The translations under genes were made by a program, and so were the position numbers. Source: Thalassia testudinum (lineage: Eukaryota > Streptophyta > Magnoliopsida > Alismatales > Hydrocharitaceae). From it: 64,000 nucleotides of DNA. Shown here piece after piece: positions 18,924-29,169 of the stretch. Position 1 is the first letter of the stretch. Each line of letters begins with the position of its first letter. The notes beneath the pieces are model-generated. The model saw only the letters and a program-made list of their open reading frames with translations, had not been told where the DNA came from and did not search any database. Location: contig JAZHRO010000003.1 of assembly GCA_037157565.1 (NCBI GenBank), positions 64,916,501 through 64,980,500 of the forward strand, given 5' to 3'.

Positions 18924-18954
18924 TGAGGACATTGCAAATCTTAGGCATGGGGGA
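18924..18954 (+). other. Internal polypurine tract of A
   Basis: GAGGACATTGCAAATC followed by TTAGGCATGGGGGA, a near copy of the terminal tract 1.27 kb downstream (CTAGGCATGGGGGTAA). Bases 18955-19570 are AT-rich with no gene visible. Confidence 0.65.
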
Positions 18955-19579
18955 TTATGATAGTGCAAAACTTGTAAGAAAAGGTTTCAAACAAAAAATT
19001 TACATATGCCAAAAACACCATAAAAATTTTAAAAAAAATTTTGAAAAAGAATAAAAGGAGAAGGAAATTTTGTGCGAGGAGAAAAAGAAACAAAATGAAA
19101 AAGGAGCACAAAATTATGAGAAAAAAGTAGTCATTAGTAAGAAACTAAGGAATTAACCTAAATTCTAGACCTCATTCAAGAAAAGAACTAAAAGTGCACA
19201 AAGGGATTAGTAAGAACGCAAACCTTAGGCATTCTTTGATAGACTCTTAGTACCCATTAAGATCTGGACACTCCTCAAGAGGTTGAGGAAAATGAAAAGC
19301 TGAAGTATTAGGTCTAAGGCTTAGGGAGTATTTGACCTCATTAACTAACTTTTGGTCTACGGGACTCAGTAACATAAGCACCCTAACCTCACACACAGCC
19401 TGGTTCAGTAAGCGTAAAAATCAAAATCACGCAGAAGCGTCGAAAAATTCTGAAAAGTACACCTAGAGTAGGAGCGGCCAATCAACACAAGTTGATTTAG
19501 ACAAGTTCCCAGCGCAGAGAGGCAGGAAATCCCCTCGAAGATGCGTAACAAAATATCATCTCCTCGGTGCTTGTCTCTT

Positions 19580-19597
19580 AGGATATTTACATATCCT
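19580..19597. other. Palindrome H3 of A
   Basis: AGGATAT / ATATCCT around TTAC, a perfect 7-bp inverted repeat immediately upstream of the triple repeat. Confidence 0.65.
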
Positions 19598-19630
19598 ACT
19601 GGGGGCATGTAAGCACTCTGCTGGTTCAGA

Positions 19631-19790
19631 TTCCATGGATGGCATTATCACGAAGTGTCAATTGCCAGGGTCTGGACTCGGCCACGGAACACCATGGATG
19701 GGATTATCTCGAAATCTCAATAGCCAGGGTTTCGGGGGTTGCCATGGGCGGTGCTATCTCGAAGCATCGATTGCCAGGAACCCTTGAGGA
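19631..19790 (+). repeat. Triple direct repeat of A
   Basis: Three imperfect units beginning near CCATGG(A/G)TGG or CCATGGGCGG, continuing with TATC(T/A)CGAA and ending GCCAGG. They are shared with B, E and G. Confidence 0.7.
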
Positions 19791-20211
19791 TTGATGATGG
19801 GGGCAAGGAATCTAATACAGACCGTGTTGAAAAGCCAATCCTAAGCTAGAATTAAAAAGAAAAAGAGAGAGAAAACTCTCCAAAACAGAAAAATTTTCTA
19901 TCTCTCTCTCTTACAAAACACACTGCAAACTGAGCCAGGGCTAAAATCATTCCAAGCACGGGTGCTTTAACCACAAAGTCCAATAGACCTTAAGTTAGTT
20001 CTTGTAGGCCTTAAAATCCTTTGCTAAGGACTGAGGCTGAGGCTAGACAGATCTGGATCTTGTTTGGTACTAGAGTACCTTTTAGGCCTATGGTCAGCAT
20101 TCTAACCTAATCTGAGTTCAAATGAAAAAGCACTTATCTAAAGCTATTAAGAACTCCATGGTCTAGAACAAAGGTTGAAACCTTAAGTTTTTTTTTCTAA
20201 GGGACTAGCAA

Positions 20212-20229
20212 AAGCTAGGCATGGGGGTA
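20212..20229 (+). other. Terminal polypurine tract of A
   Basis: AAGCTAGGCATGGGGGTA directly before LTR 2, preceded by GGGACTAGCAA. Confidence 0.8.
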
Positions 20230-22930
20230 AGATGAGAACCTCATCATGAGCCATAACTAGCTCATTTTGACCTAATACAAAGGATAAAAGCTCCTACATA
20301 ACTTAAGAAAAGGCTTAACTCAGAGAATTCTGAGTTTAAGAAGAAAACAGAAACTAAGGGGTAAAAATGCAATTTCACCAATTCAATCTGAAAATAGGGT
20401 AACTCAGGGTCCAAACATAGGTCAAAATAACCTAATAAGAAGAAAAGTGGGATGAGATGACTCAAAGAGGGCTACAGCAACTCCAAGGAATTAAATGACA
20501 TCCTGTAACACTAAAAATAAACCCACTTCAATTCACGAGGTTCGAAGCAAAGAAAGAATCAAATAAACCCTCTAAAATTCATATAAAAATAATCTCTAGG
20601 GTTTAGAACCTCCAATTTGGCCTTAGGAACCCATTTTGACCTACATTGAGAACCATGCCCAATTAATAACTTAATTTGGGTTTTTACGTAAATTGACCTG
20701 TCAAACAAGGTTTAATCTAGAAATAAAATTCACCATCAGAATCCTTAGGCCCTAATTATTCATGTATAAAAACTTGAGCCTAAGAAGAAACCTTCTTGAC
20801 CAACTTTACTTTTTGGCCCTCAACTTTTGAAACCCTCGCATTTTGGCCCCTAACTCTTCATCGTTCTTTGCATTTGGGTGCTCCCTGCAAAACCCTGAGC
20901 AGCACCATGCTCCGGCGACCTTGCGCGAGGCATGGAGCCGTGCAGGGTGAGGGGGACCCCCTGCCAAGTCAACCAGGGGTTCCCTGCGACGTCAGCCGTC
21001 GCAGGAACACCCCACTAATCGCTGCAATCGCCCATACCGCCCGTGCGAACGCACGGACGGTATGGGTCTCCATCTCCGGCGTCCTCCGGCGAGGGAGGCA
21101 CGTCGTCTCCCTCCTCCCTCCTCTCTATTTCTGCCTCTATAAAAATCCCCGACTCTCTGCCTATCTCTGGAGCTCGGATCTGACAGAGAAATCCCCCCCT
21201 TTCCTCTCTTCCCACTCCGACAGAGGCCCCCTTGCTCAGGTAGTTTTTCCTCCTCCTCGTCGCTCTGCCGCACTACCAGCAGCAGAGCTGCCTTCACCTG
21301 CTCTTCCCGCGTCGTGCCGTACCCAGCGCGCGCTCTCCCTCTCTCTCCTCGCCGCCGCCCTCTCTCTCTAGGCACCTTCTTCTCCGGCGACAGTCGATAC
21401 GACTGTCGCCCTGCTCCGGCCCTCCCTCGTCCCTCCGAGTAGGTACAATCTTTCCTCTTCCTCCCCTCTTTCTTTTCCTTACTGTAATTTGCATAACCAC
21501 CCCTCGACCGTGCCTAATCGCCCTCACCTTCCCCATCTCCAGCCAAACTCCGGCGATTCGCTCTCGTCATTCCACCACCCCACACGACTCGTCGACCCTC
21601 ACAGAACCTCCGCCTCCTCACCCTGATCAACTTCCACCCTTCCATTTCCCTCCACTCGCCACCTACAGACCCCCCGAACAAACCCATTTCCCACGCTACA
21701 GTTTGACCTAGGGCAGCCCCTACGCTCTGCCCCACGGCTTGCCAGACCCCACACCGCCTTCGCCGTGCCACGGCGAATGTTCTCCACTTGTCTGATTATG
21801 CCAAGAGGCCGTTCTTCTGTGGACAGGTTGCTCACCCTCCGTCGCCATTGCTGAGCCGGTGAAGCTCCTTCAACCTGCAGCTTCAGGTGTGCTTCGCCCA
21901 GGTTCGACTCGCCAGGACGCGTGGTTCGCAGCCACGCAGTCACCCAGGCCTGCAGTTGGGGAGAAAGCCCCGCAGCTACTGCATCTGCCTACATCTCCCT
22001 CAACTGTGGGTGCCCAATTGGGGTGGAACATTTAGTCCCACCTCGGAACTTTTGAGAGGCGCGCGCCCGCATAAAGGCAAAACGTGCCTTAGGCTCTTTG
22101 CCTCCTGAGCACCGGGTGAGGTCCCTCTCACCCACTCGAGCCGGCCTCGTCCGCGACCATGCCCCGCGGACCTGGCCCGACCCATTTACCCATCCTGCAC
22201 TCCTCGCCCACCACCACACGCCGGTGGGCCTGGACCCGGGTGTGACCCGGGTACCCGACTGCCCGGCAGCTCTGGGAGAGCTATCCTATGAGTGAATTCT
22301 GAGAGAGAGAGAGATGCGGGGGAGGGTAGAGTAGGTTTTGCCCTCTGATCGAACTTTGAGTGTGCAGGTACAGGTGAAGAAGAAGAGAAGGCAGGAAGAA
22401 GAAGAAGGACTGCGAGAAGAAGAAGAAGAAGAAGAAGAAAGCCACAGAGGAAAGAAGAAGAAAAGACGCACTGTAGCAGCAGCTACTTAAGTCGTCTGAT
22501 TGAAAAGCAGACGATGCTCTGAAGGTAAAGAAGAAGGAGAAGAAAAGAAGAACAGGTCCGCAAGGGAGAAGGAAAAGAAAGAGACAGACAGAAAGAAGAA
22601 CAAGAAGAACAGAAGAGAAGGCAAGAAGAAAACAAGAAAAGAAGAAGAGAGCAAGAATAAGAAGAAGGAAGAAAACTGAAGACTCAAAGAGAAGAGAAAA
22701 GAAGACAAAGACGAGAAAGAAGAGAAGAAGAAGCCAACAAGACAAATCTCTCTCTCTCTTTATTTTTTGTAATAGAAACTTCGTACCTCTAGAATACAAC
22801 TTGCTCCCTGAGTTCGACCTCGGGAGAACTTTCATTTCTGAGTAAAAATTGTAATAATGGCAATGACTATCTGTACTACAACGTAATTTCTATAACAAAA
22901 CAACAAAACCTAGTCACAGCACCATTATCA
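20230..22930 (+). repeat. 3' LTR of A (2701 bp)
   Basis: Starts AGATGAGAACCTCATCA (first T of the expected TG changed) and ends ACCATTATCA. It is collinear with 13030-15722. TATA box at 21138-21145, U3 hairpin at 21031-21066. No genes. Confidence 0.9.
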
Positions 22931-22935
22931 TCAGG
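22931..22935. repeat. Right target duplication of A (TCAGG)
   Basis: Partner of TCAAG at 13025-13029. Confidence 0.7.
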
Positions 22936-24878
22936 TCACGAACGAGGTGGGTGAAGGTGATTGGGACCTCCCCCCTGGTTATGAGGTGATAAGCCCTATG
23001 CAGTTTTGCAATTTATTCAGCTATGAGCGCTCAAGAGTTTCCAAGGTGGGACTATCTTCCCACCTCCCTTCGCGTGCGTCCACAACAGGGAACTTCGCTT
23101 GATTGCAGCTGATGCTTCGGCCCTCAATGCTAATGGGCTGCCTAGAGCTGTGCACGAGGGAAGTCCGCGCAACCTGGGACTATTCGCCTGGAGCGGGTAG
23201 ACGTGGAGAGAGCTTGCAAGCAAGCTTCTCACTTGCATCAATGCCAACAAGCCTCTTATACTTGTTAACATGCAAACGGCCTCACGGCCTCGTCAGAAAG
23301 CTCAGGAGGCTTCATCGAGACACGGCGAATGTGTTGCAGGGGTCGGCGCGACGTGGGGCTGCCGGAGTGCACGTGCCTAGGGCACCTTGTGTGCGTGTGA
23401 GTGGGTGTATTCGAGGGCCCTTGTGGGTGAGTGATGGAGTGTATGGAGTGAGGGTTTATGTTCAGTGAAGTGTTGCGGAGCTTATGGGATTATTGGTGAG
23501 GTGGATGGAGGTGCGGAGTGACGGGGATGCCTCGCCGGAGGTCTGGCCGGAATTGGAAGGGGTGATGGTGGTAGAGTGCATCAAAGGGTGTTTTCAAGAA
23601 ATAAAGAGGGAAAAAGGGAACTTATCTAGGCGTAAAGAGATGAAGGGGGAGGCAGAGATGGTGGCCAGCTCGTATTGTCGTCGTCGGAGAAGAAGCGCTC
23701 AGTGAGGGGAGGACGGCGACGATGAAGGGGCTGTAGAGGCGTCAGCGGGTGAGATGCGACGCGGATGAGTAGGAGGAAGAGAAACTTGCCACTGGTATTT
23801 TGGATAGGTGACTAAGGATAGAGAGGGAGGTCGCCAGAGCTTCCTGAGCCATTGGTCGGAGGAGGAAGAGACGAATTGGAGGGATTTTCCAGCCAATGTC
23901 AAGCTTAGGAGATGTGGGGTGACTTGGGTCTGCTTATATAGGCCCTGGGGGATGGATTTGTGCTTGGAAGCCAAGATTCCAAGCAAAGCATGCTCACCGG
24001 AGATGGCAACTTGCAGGAGGCCCAAATCTCTCATGCATTCGCATGAGGGATTGAGTACCAAATAGAGCCTCACATTATGTTCATACTGGAGGAGATTTCT
24101 CAGAGAATCTCCCTTTTAATTTTGAAGGGGATTCTCTGAGAGATCAGGGAGATCTTGCCCTCAAAATCTCACTGGAGTAGGATTCCCTCCGCTATAATGG
24201 TGGAGGGACCTAATTGCAAAGAATGCAGACAAAGCTACGGGTGTTTCTGTAGTGGTTGTCAAAAGATAGGCGTTGAAATGCAACTGGGATGGACCTATTT
24301 GCAAAGTGGGTCAAGATGAATTTCCCTTAGGTCCAAATTTTTGTACAAACTTAATTTTAACCTAAGGAATCCAATGGTGAAGTTGGATTTTGGGTTTGAC
24401 TACGTTTGACTGGGAAATTTATGCAAAAACCCAATTTAGGGTAAATATTTGTCTGAGACCCCAATTTATGTCAAAATAGGTTCCAATGGTCAAATTGAAG
24501 GTTCTAAATCCTAGAGAATATTTTTCCATGATTTGTAGAGGGTTTAGGTGAATTTTATCCTGACCAAAACCTTGTTAAATCAAGTAGATTGATTTTAGGG
24601 TTACAAGAAGTCATTTAATTCTTAGAATTCACATGGACCCTTTTCTATTTGAACCAACCCACTTTTTATCTTGTTAAGACCATTTTACCTGTGTTTAGCT
24701 CATGAGAAAACCCATTGTTGTACTGCAATGGTAAAATTATAGTTTTAGCCCTTGTTTCTTGCTTTATCTCAAAATGGTTATTCATGGAATTAGGACCTCC
24801 AGCTGGTTATGTAGGAGCTTTTGTTCTCTTTTCTGGGTCAAAATAAGCTAGTTATGGCTCATGATGGTGTTTCCATCA
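22936..24878 (-). repeat. 5' LTR of G, 5' part
   Basis: Resumes after the right target duplication of A and runs to the LTR start at 24878. On the minus strand it starts TGATGG, with inverted repeat TGATGG / CCATCA around AAACA, then ATGAGCCATAACTAGC as in A. TATA at 23935-23941 (minus). A hairpin at 24025-24052 pairs AATCTCTCATGC with GCATGAGGGATT. A longer inverted repeat lies at 24087-24145. The small ORFs in here are not genes. Confidence 0.8.
23935..23941 (-). promoter_or_regulatory. TATA box of the G LTR
   Basis: Minus strand CTATATAAGC, about 84 bp downstream of the U3 hairpin at 24025-24052. Confidence 0.6.
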
Positions 24879-25910
24879 CCTAACTACATGCAGAATATGC
24901 ATCATGCTATGAAAAACCTCAGGTTATACCCTACCATGCCTAAATCTGATAATGTTCTCATTGGAAACCAAAAGCAAGGAAAGATATTACCTGAGGTGGA
25001 GTTGGGATGTCTCGCAAATTGGGATCTAGAAGGGAGGTAGAAGATGACCCAAAGAAGATACGTAACAAATCTAGCCTAGCAATTAAGTAACCCAAGATGT
25101 TGGCATGCTGGTGATGGAGAGTGCTGCCAAATGCTCGCCAGATGCAGGTGAAAATAGGGTACTCCTGAGCTACTGTTGGAGGTTTGACATAATACACATG
25201 AGTAGTGACCTCCGGGAGTGCGCGGCGAGGAGACACAAAGGCTTCTCAAGTAGATATGTGTGGGAAAAAGAGGGTGCGACGAAGGACACCCTAAGGCTGA
25301 TGGGCTAACATGGACAATCGTCGATCCACACTCGCCAGTCTACCACAAAATGCATTAGTCTTGTTATCCCCCCATAAAGCAGGAATTGGAGGAGTGACTT
25401 TAGGAGGTTGTTTCTAAAGGAGTGTAAGTCTCTCAATTGTAGGGTCGGAAAGAGGGTCAAAGAGGTCTTGAGAGGTTTAGCATTCTTCCTCAACAACCAT
25501 TCCAGTTCTTGAATGTCATCAGAAGTAGCCTTAGTAACTGATTGACTTTCATGATGCCGTTATTAGTGTGTCTGTCCTAGAATGAGCCCAAATGTTCATC
25601 TTCCAAATAGAATCGATCAAGGGTGTCTCCCATTTTATTCTCATTGAAAGGTGGGTTGGAAGAAATAGGAGTATGAGTGTCCTCAACAATGACCTCCCCA
25701 GGTTTTTGTTCGATTCTAAGGTCCTACCCCTGAGGTGTATAGATTTCCTCATCAAGAGTATCCATTGCTTCCTTTTCTTCCCACTGTTTGAAAGCATGAT
25801 TTTTGTAGTCAAAAGTAGGTAGGAATCCGAATTTGGCTAAATTAGTAAGATCCTCAGGGGGTAAGCCCTCAAATAAAACATATTTCCCCATGGAGTCACT
25901 AAATACTCTA
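24879..25910 (-). pseudogene. E': internal fragment with the 3' end of ORF-Y
   Basis: About 95 percent identical by eye to 29017-30048 in E, including GLRVFSDS, KYVLFEGLPPEDLTNLAKFG and FLPTFDYKN. In E' the frame around 25951-25724 stays open past the point where E is frameshifted (EEKEAMDTLDEEIY). Multiple stops occur elsewhere. It is cut on the left by insertion of G and on the right by an abrupt switch to LTR sequence at 25911. Function unknown. Confidence 0.65.
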
Positions 25911-27741
25911 AGTCCGACCACAAAAGTTAACTCGTATCCACAGGGAGACACAGACTAATAAATCCACCAATGTTTTTAAGTACATTATTCGAGTATGTAC
26001 GTGGCAAAAATGATGCAAAATAAATTTGTCAATTTGTTGTAGCTTCAAATAAGCACGAGAATGACTTGAATGAGCATTAATCTGAAAATGTATTGAATTA
26101 AAAGCGTCTAAGAAGCAATTACCTAATAAAAAAATTAATATCTCAAAAATCCCTTCCTTTAACCATTATCATTTAACTTAATGCCCCCTTCCTATAGCAA
26201 AATAGGGAAGGGGATTCTCCAGCTTGTGCACACATGTGAGGGAACGGCTGGAGGCGTGGCTCATCGAAGGAGTAGGAAAAGAGGAGAGGACCACTCTAGT
26301 GGTGGTGCAGCGACGTGCAGTGGTCGAAACTGTCGCCGGTGACAAGGAGGAGCAACAACAGTGGTGTTCTATTGCCATTGATGGAGCATGCAGTTGGCGT
26401 GGCTGAAGGTGTAGACATGCACGTGGTATCGAGGTAAGGTCAACAGCATCGACGGAGCGGAGGGTGGTGGCCTTATGAGGGGACTGCATAGAGAGATGTG
26501 AAATCGGCGATGGGTTCTTCTTGGAGAAGAAGAACAATAGATAGCTGCTTGGATGGGCACACATGCTCGAGTTCACAAGTAGGATCTGTGCGCACGACTG
26601 GTGCGTGCGTGGCCGAGTGGGGAAGGTGCTTGTGGTGGCGTTGCTCACAATGGTCAAGCATCGAGGAGGTTGGTTGCATGGAAGGGGTGTTGGGTTCTTC
26701 GAGTGTAGCAGTGGAAGAACAAAGAAGAAGTTGTAAGTCAAGCATCTGATGGTGTAGGTGTGTGTGTCTGTCACACAGAGGTCGCGGTGGCTGGTTGCTC
26801 TCATGGGAGAGCACACGATCAGGGATAAAGCACGGTAGTGGTTGTTTGTAGAGGTTGCGTTTGAGGTGTTGAGGCAGAGGCTCACTGTCTGGTTGTTGTG
26901 GTCGACGTGCAGTCATTCATGGGACAGTGGCCGAGGAGGAGCAGGCGTGGATGGAGGCTCATGGTCGTGAGTAAGGGCCTTGGCTGGACAATTATTGGAG
27001 GGGTTAGACAGCTTAAGTCCTTCCCCTCCATCGGGTGTTGAGGGAGAGAGAGGTGAAGGCGGTGGGTTTCTCTCTGCGTGAAGGAAAGGGAAGATGAGGG
27101 GGTGGTGGTACACGATGGTGGAGTTGTTCTCCGTTATGTTGGAAGAAGGAGATGCTGGATGGAAGGATGGCTCACGAGGGAGGAGATGATGGCAGAGGGA
27201 AGGTTCTCTTATGTGGGGAGGAAGAAGATGAAGGTGGAGAGGGGGCCTCCCCCCTCCTGGATTGTGAGTGCCTTTTTTTTTAACCAGGGAGGGCACCTGC
27301 AAAAAGGGAAATAAGAGGGACGGAAAAGGAAATTGACGGGGGTGATAGGCCTTGTTTGGTGGCAGTTTGCACTATACCATATTAGGATAAGGCGTTTAAA
27401 GAGAGGTGCAAATGCGCTCGTTCTTGCCATATGAATGGTTTCTTTAATTAAACCTGCCACAAATCAAGAGCCAAAATAAGGAAATAAGCCCCAAAGAAAA
27501 TCCAGTCGACTTCCCTACCATCCAAATGCTACTCCAACTTTTTATTCCTCAATCAGTTCTTAAATAATATTTCAATATATGATTATGTGAAGAAATTTAT
27601 GTATGTGTAGTGTTTTCATGCAGGAATGAAAAATTGTGAGCTTATCTAAATTCCCAATGCAATGCATAATCAAAATCTTATTTTAATCTCCAAATTAAAT
27701 ATTCTTAGGCATAATTATAGTTCACTCAAGTGAATCTATCA
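25911..27741 (-). repeat. LTR of E (1831 bp, 3' terminus missing)
   Basis: The right border is the LTR start: minus strand TGATAG, followed by a long inverted repeat (TTCACT / AGTGAA), then the polypurine tract at 27742. The left border enters at the CACAGGGAG U5 motif (25940), about 90-100 bp short of where an LTR end should be. The 235-residue frame at 26178-26885 has no recognisable domain and lies in the LTR, so I do not call it a gene. Confidence 0.6.
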
Positions 27742-28184
27742 AATACCCCCATGCCTAAGTTTTACTAGTCCCAAGCAAAGTCGCACAAAACAAACCAGGT
27801 CTCTAGCTCGGATTTTACCATCAAGAAGCCTTATTGTGCCACACCTCTTAAGATTAGATCGAAATACCAACTATAGGCTAAAGGTGCTCGAGTACTAGCC
27901 AAGATACAGACCTTACTATCCTCAACCTTGGGTTCGCCACGAAGGTTCCTAAGGCCCACAAAAACTGCCCAGAGGTTCGTTGCCCCTCGTGCTTAAAACA
28001 CCTATGTGTATGTGTAGCAAGTCTAGGTTCACTTTGCCACTGCAATTTTGCCAAGAGATAGGAAGAGATATTATTTCCAGAGTTTTCTCTCTTTCTTTTT
28101 AAATTCCCCTAAACCCAACATCAGATTGGCTCTAAACATGATTTGTATCGGAATCTTTGTCCCCACCATCAATCTTCACAGGGT

Positions 28185-28387
28185 CCCTGGCAATCGATGC
28201 TTTGAGATAGCACCGCCCATGGCAACACCCAGAACCTTGGCTTTCGACACTTCGGGATGGTGCCACCCATGACGTTCTATCTCTAAATTCAAATACTGGC
28301 AATCAACATTTCAGGATAATGCCGCCCATGGCATCTGAACCAGCACAAGGTGCTTCTGTGCCCATGGTAGGATATTTAGATATCCTA
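28185..28387 (-). repeat. Triple repeat and H3 palindrome of E
   Basis: Three units with CCCTGGCAATC or similar, TTTGAGATAG or TTCGGGATG, and CCCATGG. They are followed by the palindrome at 28368-28387. Same order and spacing as in A, B and G. Confidence 0.65.
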
Positions 28388-29169
28388 AGAGACAAGCACC
28401 GAGGAGATGGTATGTTATAATGCATCTTCAAGGGAAGTATTTTTCATTCCTCCTCTCCGTGTAGGGAACTCATCCAATCAACTTGTGTCTTCGAGCCACT
28501 CCTAGGTCAACTTTACGGGGAAACCTTTTCAGAACAGACACTTTTCGACATTATTCTTCATTATGCACACTGAACCAGACCGGTGTGTGATTTTTGGGTG
28601 CCTAGGTTACCAAGTCCCACAAACCAAAGGGCAGGCAATGGGGATGAACACTCCCTAAGCCTTAGACTTAATACATTAGCCTCGCAACTCCCTCAATTTC
28701 TTGAGGAATAGTCCAGATCTTAACAAATATGTGAGTGTTTAAGCCCTAGAACAGACCCAGGAGGCCTAAAGTCGGTATCTCTCACTTATCTCCTTTTCTC
28801 TAGCACTTTAAGACATAATTAATCATTCATTCTAGCCCAGAACTTAGGTAACTCTTTCATAATCAATTGCTGGGTCCAGCACAATTTTGCACATTTTCCT
28901 CTTTGTGTCTTTTTCTTCTCTCCCCTTTTCTTCTCAATATATTAGCAATTCAGCTCGCAAAGATTTCATCTTCTTTTTTCTCTCTCTTCTTTTCTTTTTC
29001 TCTATGCAAGATGGATGGCCTAACTACATGCAGAATATGCATCATGCTATGAAAAACCTCAGGTTATACCCTTCCATATCTAAATCTAACAATGTCCTCA
29101 TTGGAAACCAAAAGCAAGGAAAGATATTACCTGAGGTGGAGTTGGGATGTCTCGCAAATTAGGATCTAG

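Larger units (their letters stand above)
13030..22930 (+). mobile_element. Element A: complete non-autonomous LTR retrotransposon with ORF-X
   Basis: 9.9 kb with two LTRs of 2693 and 2701 bp, a tRNA-Asp-type primer site, a conserved leader, one long ORF (ORF-X), a structured 3' region and a polypurine tract. There is no gag, protease, RT or integrase. It would need enzymes supplied in trans, and G has matching LTR ends, primer site and leader. The first 320 bp of the two LTRs differ at about ten positions plus one 10-bp indel, about 3 percent. It is the best preserved member of the family in the window and sits in G's 5' LTR. Confidence 0.9.
4416..24878 (-). mobile_element. Element G: Athila-like Ty3/gypsy retrotransposon, decayed, split by element A
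   Basis: Minus-strand order is 5' LTR (24878-22936 and 13029-12259), tRNA-Asp-type primer site (12250-12233), leader, gag, protease, RT, RNase H, integrase, structured 3' tail. Lineage call rests on the RT, integrase and gag motif style (FMDxFSVFG, GKACHLPVELEHKAYWA, FHGLNSEDP). There are many stops and frameshifts. The 3' LTR is missing: the tail stops near 4416 against an ORF-X fragment in the opposite orientation. Bases 13030-22930 are the inserted element A. After the 5' LTR start the flank is CCTAA, with no partner visible. Confidence 0.8.

Noticed and set aside
19631..19790. Possible CRISPR-like or satellite array
   Set aside because: Only three imperfect units, shared between retrotransposons; a CRISPR array is not expected in a plant nuclear genome.
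26178..26885. 235-residue minus-strand frame in the LTR of E
   Set aside because: His/Pro/Thr-rich with no motif, overlapping frames on the other strand are equally long, and it lies within an LTR.
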